This document shows positions 1 to 6,036 of a stretch of 8,654 bases of DNA, one piece after another (within the stretch, counting starts at the first letter, position 1; each line of letters opens with the position of its first letter). This DNA is from an uncultured Sphingomonadales bacterium. Its GTDB lineage: Bacteria; Pseudomonadota; Alphaproteobacteria; Sphingomonadales; Sphingomonadaceae. The position numbers and the translations under genes were made by a program. The stretch covers positions 1-8,654 of the forward strand of contig CAIPWG010000088.1 in the NCBI GenBank assembly GCA_903868655.1. The letters run 5' to 3'. The notes below the pieces were generated by a model. It was not told the origin of the DNA and did not search any database. It saw only the letters and a program-made list of their open reading frames with translations.

Positions 1-245
1 TCGTCCTTCAATCGTGTGACACCTGCTGCGCCGGACCGGGGACTGGAGCGAATGACCGCGGGGGAGAGGCCATCTGCAAAGCCATCAATGCCGCGTGTCG
101 GTTAGTTTGGTGCCAATAACGCATTAGGTACAGATGCGTAGGCGCTGCGAATGAGGGGCAAAGCCATCGGCCTGTCGAGATGCGGGCAACCGCTGAGTAT
201 CGGGCCGCGGGGTCTTGGCATCAGGCCTCTGTTTGCGGCACTGAT

Positions 246-250
246 AAAGG
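246..250 (+). promoter_or_regulatory. Ribosome binding site that decides the cyclophilin start
   Basis: The bases AAAGG end directly before an ATG at 251, which is too close for that ATG to be used, but they sit 6 bases before a second in-frame ATG at 257. This favours initiation at 257 and a protein beginning MLRFVMIALG. The choice changes only two residues of the signal peptide. Confidence 0.6.
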
Positions 251-256
251 ATGAAA

Positions 257-919
257 ATGCTTCGATTCGTTATGATTGCGTTGGGCGTGCTGGGTGCGGC
301 ACCAGTTCTGGCTGTTCCCGGCCATGCTGCGCACAAACCTGCGGTGCAAACTGCGCCCATTCCCCTGGCCGATACGGTGCGGGTCGCGCTGGAGACAACA
401 CTGGGCACGATCGTGGTCGATATCGACGGCAAACATGCGCCGATTACCGCTGCCAACTTCCTGCACTACGTGGATACCAAACGGTTTGATGGCATCACGT
501 TTTATCGTGCGATGCATCTGGCCTGGGGCGAACAGCCCAATGGTCTGATCCAGGCTGGACAACGCGATCCGCGCCACTTGTTTGCATCGATCGCGCATGA
601 GCCGACCAGCCAGACAGGGCTGTCGCATCTGTCTGGAACGCTGTCGATGGCGCGCAATGCACCGGGTACGGCTACGGGCAGTTTTTCGATACTGCTCCAT
701 GATATTACCGGGCTCGATGCCGATCCGAAGTCAGCCGACCCCGATCTGCAAGCCGGCTACGCCGTGTTTGGCCATGTCGTGTCGGGCATGGAGGTGGTGC
801 GCAAGATCTGGGACATGCCTCCCTCGCCCACAGCGGGCGAAGGCGTCATGCGCGGCCAAATGCTGGCAGACCCGGTTAAAATCCTGACTGCACGGCGGGT
901 GCCGATCCCCGCCAATTAG
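257..919 (+). CDS. Exported cyclophilin-type peptidyl-prolyl cis-trans isomerase
   Basis: A 220-residue protein (222 if the ATG at 251 is used). It should catalyse cis-trans isomerisation of Xaa-Pro bonds in folding proteins outside the cytoplasm. Residues 1 to about 27 form a signal peptide: a short basic start, a hydrophobic run MIALGVLGAAPVLA, then small residues around GHAA. The cyclophilin domain starts at about residue 43 (RVALETTLGTIVVDI) and shows the family landmarks in order: APITAANFLHYVD, FDGITFYRAM with the expected catalytic Arg, GLIQAGQ, GTLSMARNA, and YAVFGHVVSGMEVVRKI near the end. The usual SQFFI active-site segment reads GSFSI, so the Gln and the second Phe are replaced; activity may be low or altered. 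The gene stands alone on its strand and converges on the phospholipase-like gene. Family assignment is firm; substrate is unknown. Confidence 0.9.
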   Translation: MLRFVMIALGVLGAAPVLAVPGHAAHKPAVQTAPIPLADTVRVALETTLGTIVVDIDGKHAPITAANFLHYVDTKRFDGITFYRAMHLAWGEQPNGLIQAGQRDPRHLFASIAHEPTSQTGLSHLSGTLSMARNAPGTATGSFSILLHDITGLDADPKSADPDLQAGYAVFGHVVSGMEVVRKIWDMPPSPTAGEGVMRGQMLADPVKILTARRVPIPAN

Positions 920-954
920 GCTATCAAGCCAGGCTGGGCGCGGCGCGGCGTACA

Positions 955-2151
955 TCAGTGCCCCGTGAACGCCGGTGATACGCGCGCTACCCCATCACCG
1001 GGCAAGCGGACCACATAACTGGTTCCATAACCGTTGCCGGGTACTGGAAAATCGGTGGAAACGATTTGTGCACCGGTGGCAAACGCGGTGGTGGCGCGGG
1101 TCAGATCATTGACCTTTGCTTCATAGGTTTCGATGTCCGAACGGACTCGCACCAGATAGCCCGCTTTGACGTTGGCGGCGATTTCGTCTTTGCGCACGAT
1201 TGCGTTGTCGACCAGCAGGAACGCGCCATACTCATCGCCGGGGTCCGATCGCAGAAACGCCATCCGGCCACGCAACGAGGGATGGCCAGTGATATAGGCC
1301 TCAGTGCCCGACTTGCCGTGCGCAGTCAGGATCAGGAACATGACTTTGCCGCGCGCGTCAGACAATTTGGGCCAATGATGGGCCAGGACGGCGTCGCGCA
1401 ATGTGGGATATGTGCCGCGCACATCATCGGGAGTGATGATCCGGTCGCGCGGAAACACGCTCAGAAATTCGCGATCGAGCGCGTCGAAGGCGGCGGCATC
1501 GAACGGCGGCTGGGTGGTTGCACCGGGAAACATGGGTATCGCCTGCGATTTTGCCTCAATCAGCAAAAACAGCGGCACATGTTTGGGATGCGCGTCAGAC
1601 CAGATTTTGACTTGTGTCAGGCATTTGACCAAGGTGTTGCAATGGCTGCGAAAATCCAAATCGGCCACATGCATGACTTTGAAGCCGGGCCTGTCCATGT
1701 CGGTGCTATCGAACGGCAGGAGGTTGGTTGCCCCTTGCGCGCGCAAATAGCGATAGCCGGCCGGATCGCGGAAATGACCGCCTTCCGGGTCGGGATTGAC
1801 GTCGATTTCCAGGCTGCGCAGCCCATGAGCCAACTGCTGTGGCAAGGGCAGGGGTCGATAGTTCAGGGCTTCGGTCAACGTGACGTCGTTGGGGTGTTCT
1901 TCCTGAAACAACGCGCGCGCCGCAGGCGGCAGACGTTTGCCCATATCGCCCATCGATCCATTCATCAGCTTTTCGGCATAGGCAATCAGGCGAGGATCGG
2001 CGGGTAGGGCATAGGAATTGTGCGTGCCCAGCACCTGCAATTCGTTGATGGGCAGATCGGGGGGCAATGTCGCCGCCTCTTGCGCGCAAGCGGCGCTGGC
2101 CAGCAACAGGGCCGCACATGACAGGGCGCTGTGCAAAAGACGGTTGCGCAT
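955..2151 (-). CDS. Exported Ca2+-dependent phosphatidylinositol phospholipase C-like protein
   Basis: A 398-residue protein resembling the bacterial calcium-dependent PI-PLC family (PI-PLC-C1 type), which cleaves the glycerol-phosphate bond of phosphoinositides or related phosphodiesters. Residues 1-23 are a signal peptide ending ASAACA before QEAA; a Cys at 22 makes a weak lipobox, so a lipoprotein is possible but less likely. Family landmarks are LGTHNSY (His44-Asn45, first catalytic His and probable metal ligand), LRSLEIDV (Glu116, Asp118), KVMH (His161, second catalytic His), LLIEAKS (Glu199) and the C-terminal segment VRVRSDIETYEAKVNDLTRATTAFATGAQIVSTDFP. Catalytic roles are inferred by family analogy. 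A longer reading to a TTG at 2223 is rejected because the ATG at 2151 has GGGAGAG five bases upstream and opens a proper signal peptide. It follows the receptor gene by 80 bases on the same strand, with a terminator-like hairpin between them. True substrate is unproven. Confidence 0.86.
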   Translation of the reverse strand: MRNRLLHSALSCAALLLASAACAQEAATLPPDLPINELQVLGTHNSYALPADPRLIAYAEKLMNGSMGDMGKRLPPAARALFQEEHPNDVTLTEALNYRPLPLPQQLAHGLRSLEIDVNPDPEGGHFRDPAGYRYLRAQGATNLLPFDSTDMDRPGFKVMHVADLDFRSHCNTLVKCLTQVKIWSDAHPKHVPLFLLIEAKSQAIPMFPGATTQPPFDAAAFDALDREFLSVFPRDRIITPDDVRGTYPTLRDAVLAHHWPKLSDARGKVMFLILTAHGKSGTEAYITGHPSLRGRMAFLRSDPGDEYGAFLLVDNAIVRKDEIAANVKAGYLVRVRSDIETYEAKVNDLTRATTAFATGAQIVSTDFPVPGNGYGTSYVVRLPGDGVARVSPAFTGH

Positions 2152-2156
2152 CGATA

Positions 2157-2163
2157 CTCTCCC
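2157..2163 (-). promoter_or_regulatory. Strong ribosome binding site for the phospholipase-like gene
   Basis: On the - strand GGGAGAG lies 5 bases before the ATG at 2151, close to the ideal Shine-Dalgarno distance. It begins only two bases after the T run of the upstream hairpin. There is therefore no room for a separate promoter between hairpin and ribosome site, and it rules against the upstream TTG start. Confidence 0.7.
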
Positions 2164-2165
2164 AC

Positions 2166-2214
2166 AAAAACCGGCTGTCGCGGCGCTGCACCGGGCAGCA
2201 CCGCGACTTTGCCG
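2166..2214 (-). terminator. Long GC-rich hairpin with T run between receptor and phospholipase-like genes
   Basis: Read on the - strand: CGGC, AAA, then GTCGCGG, T, GCTGC, loop CCGGT, GCAGC, G, CCGCGAC, A, GCCG, G, TTTTT. The arms give 4 outer pairs, 7 inner pairs, one U-G wobble and 5 more pairs, with a 5-base loop and a small 3:1 internal bulge. The five T residues (2170-2166) follow one base after the outer stem. This is the usual form of an intrinsic terminator. As it lies before a gene with a strong ribosome site, it may be a partial terminator or an attenuator, or it may protect the 3' end of the receptor message. I found no competing anti-terminator stem, but I did not fold the region by computation. 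Confidence 0.68.
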
Positions 2215-2216
2215 TT

Positions 2217-2229
2217 GGCTCAATGAGCC
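2217..2229. repeat. Short inverted repeat just after the receptor stop codon
   Basis: GGCTCA, one base, TGAGCC: a perfect 6-base inverted repeat, which as RNA would fold as a 5-pair stem with a 3-base loop. It starts three bases after the receptor stop codon and stands immediately before the larger hairpin at 2166-2214, so the receptor message would end in two stacked stem-loops. Confidence 0.5.
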
Positions 2230-2231
2230 GC

Positions 2232-4625
2232 TTAGAACCCTGCCTTTACGAAGACGCCAAGTGTGCGGTAGGCGTTTGGCGAAGTATAATGCAGCAGGCC
2301 GAGCGCACCGTAGATCTGCCAGCCGGTTGAAAAATACTGGTTCAGCAAGTTGCGGGCATAGAAGCCCACTTCCAGGTCACGGTCGGTCGCTTTGACGCTG
2401 AGCTTGGCATTCACAAGACTGTAAGCCGGGACGTAAGAGTACGTGGCATTGGGAGTCGAAGTGCCGTTGGCATTGGCCACCGCCGGCGCGGTAATGCTGC
2501 TTTCCAGCGCCCCGACGACCGTTTGCAACGCGCCGCGATAGGCATAGTCGATATGTGCCTTGACCATTGAATCGCTGGTCAGCGCGGTCTGATAATCCGC
2601 AGCAGCCGACGCGGTCCAGTGTGGTGCGTTGGTTAGCGACGTGCCGGTATAACTGGTCTTCCCACTCACATAATCGGTGAAATAGGCATCGTTGTAGGTC
2701 ACCGACCCGCTCAGGGTCAGGGCCTTGGTCGGGCGCAAGGCGAAGCTGCCTTCGACCCCTCGGCTGCGCAGACCCGGCGCGTTGCCAATGGCCGAGGCCA
2801 GGATGAAGCCGCCGATGCCGTTGGTGACAGGCGTCAGGATGGTCGCCTGGAAATTGGTAAAGTTTTCCAGATAGGCATCGACGTTCAGCCGCAGTTTGTG
2901 ATCAAACAATTCGGATTTGACGCCCAGTTCCCAAGCCTTGACCGTTTCGGCGGCGTAAGGGTCATATTTGTTGCCGACAAACGCGATCCCTGCCGGCTTG
3001 TACCCGGTCGAATAGGACGCATAGAGCATCACGTCGCGGTTGACCTTGAATTCAGGCGCGATGCGATAGGTGAACTTGTTGCCCGCGACGCTGCCATAAC
3101 GAAAATCTGCAGTTGGTGCGGCGCTTGTGGCGGTGAACGTGTCGGTTGAACTGGTGGTCGCACCGGTGATACCGACCGGATCGGCATTGAAGAAACTGAT
3201 CGATTGGTTGTTGATGTCGCGGCTGTAGCGTGCGCCGACCACGAGGCTCAGCGCGTCGGTAAAATTGATCTTGCCCTGACCAAACGCGGCATATGTCTCG
3301 TTGTGCGAATTGAAATCAACCGCATTGCCCAGCAACGCACCCGTGGTGGGATCATAACCGCCGGTCAGCGCGTAAAAACGGGTGGCAGGAACACCGGTCG
3401 CCGAAACCAGCGGTGCGCCGAGTGTGGCCCACTGGACTTGGGTCTGGTTGGCGCTGAGCTTGTTGTAGAACGCGCCGAGCAAATATTCGAAGAACTGACC
3501 AGTGGGCGAAGCAAGGTGGATTTCTTCGCTGAATTTGCGCGTGTTCAAATCGCCGACGTTGAACGGGATATAGGCATAGATATTGCCCGGCAGCAGGTCG
3601 GCGGGTGTGGCGTTGACGTATTGCGTGCCGCGATAGGCCGTGATCGACGTCAACGTGTCGCGACCCAAGCTGTACTTGATATGCAGCGAGACCGAGGCGT
3701 TGACGGTCTTGATCGAGCCGAGCGAGCCATCGGCATCGTCGGCATTCTGCGGTCCGGGGGTTACCCCCAGTGCCTGTTCGGCGGCAACCACAGCGGCCGA
3801 AGGGGAGAACGATGTGCCGGCAGGTCCGCCAACGGGCACGCGGATCGTGGTGTCGTAATGGCGCTCGTAATCCGCCGCGAGGACCATTTCGAGCTTGCTG
3901 TCGGGCCGGAACAGCAACTTGGCGCGCACGCCTTGTTCGTCAACGCGCCCCAGATTGCGGTTCAGCGTAACGTAACGCCCTTTGCCGTCCTGGCCTTGTT
4001 CAAAACCGGTCATGCGAAACGCCAGGTTTGACGACAGCGGCACATTGACTGTGGCATTGATCGTGCGGTCATTACGCTGACCATAGCTGGCGTTCAGCTT
4101 TGCCGAGGTTTTGTTGAGCACCGGGTCATTGGTGGTGACCGAGATCACGCCAGAGGTCGAGTTCTTGCCGAACAGCGTGCCTTGTGGGCCATAGAGCACT
4201 TCGACCCGCGCGATGTCTTCCAGCCCGGTCAAGCCATTGTCGCGCTGCGCGTCCATCACGACATCATCAACAACCACATTGACCGACTTTTCGTTCGAAA
4301 AGTCGAACGACGTGCTGCCGACGCCACGAATTTGAAAGGCCGAGCCGGTGGTCGGATCATACTGCACGCCGGGCACGATATATTGAAGATCTGTCAGCGA
4401 TTGCCAGTTGCTGTCTTCCAGCGCCTGTCCGCTCAGTGTCTTGATCGCGATTGGCACAGTTTGCGCGTTTTCGCTGCGACGCTGCGCGGTCACCACGATC
4501 TGTTCGACGGCGCCGGTATCGCCGGTTTGGGATGCCGTTTGCGCGCTAGCGGCATAGGGAATGGCACTGACGGTCAGCAAAAGCACCGCAAAGCCAGCGC
4601 GATGCGCAGTAGTGTGTGTGGACAT
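2232..4625 (-). CDS. TonB-dependent outer-membrane receptor
   Basis: A 797-residue outer-membrane transporter that uses TonB-ExbB-ExbD energy to import a scarce ligand. Residues 1-28 are a signal peptide ending AASA. A TonB box follows (EQIVVTAQR, residues 41-49). The plug domain spans about 55-165, with VPIAIKTLSG, the RGVGSTSF motif, VVVDDVVMD, and the highly conserved LYGPQGTLFGKNSTSGVISV (144-163). The remaining 600 or so residues are alternating strands of a 22-stranded barrel, for example FRMTGFEQG, LVVGARYSRDI and YASYSTGYKPAG, closing with LGVFVKAGF, whose terminal Phe suits BAM assembly. Length is normal for the family. Ligand cannot be told from sequence: the class includes siderophore, vitamin and plant-compound receptors, and the adjacent phospholipase-like gene hints at a phosphoester or lipid-derived one. 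AGGGGG lies 5 bases before the ATG. No frameshift is seen. Confidence 0.95.
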   Translation of the reverse strand: MSTHTTAHRAGFAVLLLTVSAIPYAASAQTASQTGDTGAVEQIVVTAQRRSENAQTVPIAIKTLSGQALEDSNWQSLTDLQYIVPGVQYDPTTGSAFQIRGVGSTSFDFSNEKSVNVVVDDVVMDAQRDNGLTGLEDIARVEVLYGPQGTLFGKNSTSGVISVTTNDPVLNKTSAKLNASYGQRNDRTINATVNVPLSSNLAFRMTGFEQGQDGKGRYVTLNRNLGRVDEQGVRAKLLFRPDSKLEMVLAADYERHYDTTIRVPVGGPAGTSFSPSAAVVAAEQALGVTPGPQNADDADGSLGSIKTVNASVSLHIKYSLGRDTLTSITAYRGTQYVNATPADLLPGNIYAYIPFNVGDLNTRKFSEEIHLASPTGQFFEYLLGAFYNKLSANQTQVQWATLGAPLVSATGVPATRFYALTGGYDPTTGALLGNAVDFNSHNETYAAFGQGKINFTDALSLVVGARYSRDINNQSISFFNADPVGITGATTSSTDTFTATSAAPTADFRYGSVAGNKFTYRIAPEFKVNRDVMLYASYSTGYKPAGIAFVGNKYDPYAAETVKAWELGVKSELFDHKLRLNVDAYLENFTNFQATILTPVTNGIGGFILASAIGNAPGLRSRGVEGSFALRPTKALTLSGSVTYNDAYFTDYVSGKTSYTGTSLTNAPHWTASAAADYQTALTSDSMVKAHIDYAYRGALQTVVGALESSITAPAVANANGTSTPNATYSYVPAYSLVNAKLSVKATDRDLEVGFYARNLLNQYFSTGWQIYGALGLLHYTSPNAYRTLGVFVKAGF
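4284..4310. repeat. Two overlapping inverted repeats inside the receptor plug codons
   Basis: CGACTTTTCG at 4284-4293 and CGAAAAGTCG at 4296-4305 are perfect 10-base arms two bases apart. Overlapping them, TCGTTCGA at 4291-4298 and TCGAACGA at 4303-4310 are perfect 8-base arms four bases apart. They share bases, so in RNA only one of the two stems can form at once. The codons read S-F-D-F-S-N-E-K-S (receptor residues 106-114). No function is known. Confidence 0.6.
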
Positions 4626-4694
4626 GGTGACCCCCTGTGACGTGTGATGAGGGCCGAGCTATGTCGCCGGCGTTGCCGTTTCATGACAGATGTA

Positions 4695-4708
4695 CGGATA
4701 ATTATCCG
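4695..4708. repeat. 14-base perfect palindrome in receptor leader (operator candidate)
   Basis: CGGATAATTATCCG is a perfect palindrome with no spacer, centred about 22 bases downstream of the predicted transcription start of the receptor gene and 22 bases from the centre of the next inverted repeat, about two helical turns. It could bind a dimeric repressor. It does not have the 7-1-7 arrangement of a classical Fur box. Confidence 0.5.
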
Positions 4709-4716
4709 CTAAAGAA

Positions 4717-4730
4717 TGCCATTTATGGCA
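4717..4730. repeat. Inverted repeat over the predicted receptor transcription start (operator candidate)
   Basis: TGCCAT, two bases, ATGGCA: perfect 6-base arms. It starts directly after the TATAAT of the predicted promoter, and its centre coincides with the expected first transcribed base. A protein bound here would block RNA polymerase. As RNA it would fold only weakly, so I read it as a DNA site rather than a terminator. Confidence 0.5.
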
Positions 4731-4760
4731 ATTATAAAACGGTTGTACGAATTTCGTAAA
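4731..4760 (-). promoter_or_regulatory. Sigma-70-like promoter for the receptor gene
   Basis: On the - strand a perfect -10 TATAAT (4736-4731) lies 18 bases after TTTACG (4760-4755), a 4 of 6 match to TTGACA. This puts the start of transcription near 4724 and a leader of about 99 bases before the receptor ATG. The region is far richer in A and T than the genes around it. The -35 element begins immediately after the stop codon of the TetR-type gene. A weaker second candidate, TTGCCA with GATAAT 19 bases later, overlaps the two downstream palindromes. Confidence 0.6.
4746..4758. repeat. Inverted repeat between -35 and -10 of the receptor promoter
   Basis: TACGAA, one base, TTCGTA: perfect 6-base arms that overlap the -35 box and much of the spacer. 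With the two palindromes at 4717-4730 and 4695-4708 it makes three different inverted repeats in 64 bases. TGTACG occurs at its left edge (4744-4749) and again at 4691-4696, 53 bases away, about five helical turns. Confidence 0.45.
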
Positions 4761-4761
4761 G

Positions 4762-5985
4762 TTAACGCAAACATCCGCCAGGTTCGGTTGCGATCAATTG
4801 TTCGAGCAAGGCGCCCGACACCTGCTCCGCATATTCGCGACCATGGCGAGCTTCGACCAGCATCGTACCGCTGATCAGCACTGACAGGACTTGGGCGCCG
4901 AGCGCATCGACCTGCCGATCGCCGGGCAAGCTCGCATTCAGATGGTGCACGAGATTGACCCCGCGTTTGCGACGCATGTCGGCAGCGCTGGCAACAAGAT
5001 GGGGCATGCGGCTTGCCTCGATCGCCAGCGCGAAAGTAGACCGTGCGATAAGATGACCAGGGGCTTCCTCGGCGGCAAACAGCGGTGCGGCGTCGGGGAC
5101 GAAAATTGTGTTTTTCAGGCCCAGGATGATTGCCTGCATCGCGCCTTTCAACAAGTCCTCACGTGTGCGGAAATGATAGGCCAGCGTCGAGGGCGGCACA
5201 CCTGCCCGTGCGGCGACCGCGCGATGCGTCAATTCGCTCGCGCCGTCGCTTGCCAGCACGCGCGCGGCCATGACAGCAAGTTCGATCTGTCTGACGTCGA
5301 TTGCGGCCGCATCTTCTTTGTCTATCCGCAAGTCGTCCGTCTGATCGTCGAGTTGCGCCACACAATGATCAAACAGCGCCACGGGCGATTGCGCCGTCCG
5401 ACCGGCAAAATCGCGGCGGCAGAGTCGCAGCAAGCCCAGACGGCGCAAGCGACGATAGGCGGGGATCGGCTGAAGCGCGGTGCTGTGCGCGCGTTCGTCG
5501 ATGCTCAAACCGAACAGGGCTTGCGCTTGCGACCCGGCATCTGCGGCCCCGGTGGCTGCGCACAGTGTTGCCCAAAACGCGCGTTGGTCGGCGATCCAGG
5601 GGTCCAGCGCCTGTGCCAGATCGGCCTGGGTGGCGGCGGCCTGGATCAATTCGGACCAGAACACTTGCGCTTGCGGCGCGGTTTGCGCCCAAGTGTCGAG
5701 TTGCAGATCGGCCAGTTCAGCCAGACCTTCGGCAGACAGCGGGGCACTGGCGTGGGCAAGCCGCAGCACGGTGGCGCACAGATCGCGATCGCGCAGGCGA
5801 GCCTCGTCGATCAGCCCAGCGATCAGCTGGGCTTTGGTACTGGCCAAATGGGTGATCGAGGACACGCCGATCCCGGCGGCTTGCGCAAGCGAGCGAAACG
5901 ACAATCGGGAAAGCCCGCTTTCTGCCACCAGCGCGACCGCCGGATCAAGCAATGAGGCGAGCGAATGTTGCGCGGTGCGGCCCAT
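4762..5985 (-). CDS. Tandem (double-length) TetR-family transcriptional regulator
   Basis: A 407-residue protein, about twice the usual TetR length of 190-220, built from two TetR-like halves. The first half (about 1-200) has an N-terminal helix-turn-helix region, residues 11-59, with LSFRSLAQAAGIGVSSI followed by THLASTKAQLIAGLI; the normal Y-x-x-F before the conserved Lys is missing, so this DNA-binding unit looks degenerate. The second half (about 232-400) has a canonical unit, ASELTHRAVAARAGVPPSTL followed by AYHFRTREDLLKG (residues 249-281). A charged linker rich in Asp (about 210-230) joins them. Such a chain could act as an internal pseudo-dimer or as a dimer with four units. It follows bioA by 51 bases on the same strand and ends right at the receptor promoter, so the receptor unit or its own operon are the obvious targets. 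The start has no clear Shine-Dalgarno and is uncertain. Ligand unknown. Confidence 0.87.
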   Translation of the reverse strand: MGRTAQHSLASLLDPAVALVAESGLSRLSFRSLAQAAGIGVSSITHLASTKAQLIAGLIDEARLRDRDLCATVLRLAHASAPLSAEGLAELADLQLDTWAQTAPQAQVFWSELIQAAATQADLAQALDPWIADQRAFWATLCAATGAADAGSQAQALFGLSIDERAHSTALQPIPAYRRLRRLGLLRLCRRDFAGRTAQSPVALFDHCVAQLDDQTDDLRIDKEDAAAIDVRQIELAVMAARVLASDGASELTHRAVAARAGVPPSTLAYHFRTREDLLKGAMQAIILGLKNTIFVPDAAPLFAAEEAPGHLIARSTFALAIEASRMPHLVASAADMRRKRGVNLVHHLNASLPGDRQVDALGAQVLSVLISGTMLVEARHGREYAEQVSGALLEQLIATEPGGCLR

Positions 5986-6036
5986 GCCATCACGCGATAT
6001 GGTGTCGCGGATCGATGAGCAAGGCGGGCAGCGTAT

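Noticed and set aside
1..105. Possible 3' end of a gene entering from the left, frame 1, stop at 103-105
   Set aside because: Only 34 codons with no recognisable motif; another frame is open over a similar length (3-119), so neither can be preferred.
920..954. Bidirectional terminator between the convergent cyclophilin and phospholipase-like genes
   Set aside because: Only 4-base stems such as AGCC-A-GGCT are present, with no T run in either direction.
1066..2007. A 313-codon + strand open frame opposite the phospholipase-like gene
   Set aside because: No recognisable domain or start signal; the - strand frame has a signal peptide and conserved catalytic motifs.
2152..2223. N-terminal extension of the phospholipase-like protein starting at a TTG
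   Set aside because: The extension would be translated from the intercistronic hairpin, lacks a ribosome site and would bury the signal peptide; the ATG at 2151 has a strong site.
3204..4031. A 275-codon + strand open frame opposite the receptor gene
   Set aside because: Shadow of the receptor barrel codons, without motifs.
4574..4684. Leader peptide starting at a - strand ATG at 4684 and overlapping the receptor start in another frame
   Set aside because: No Shine-Dalgarno sequence precedes the ATG, and the composition is unremarkable and Arg-rich.
4695..4708. Palindrome read as a Fur (iron) box
   Set aside because: GATAAT and ATTATC overlap by two bases instead of being separated as in the 7-1-7 arrangement, so iron control is not supported.
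4680..4761. BioR-type box (TTATMKATAA) near the receptor promoter
   Set aside because: No match found; the TTAT occurrences continue as TTATCCGCTA, TTATGGCAAT or TTATAAAACG.
4891..5955. A 354-codon + strand open frame opposite the TetR-type gene
   Set aside because: Low-complexity composition, no family resemblance and no ribosome site; the opposite strand encodes two recognisable TetR halves.
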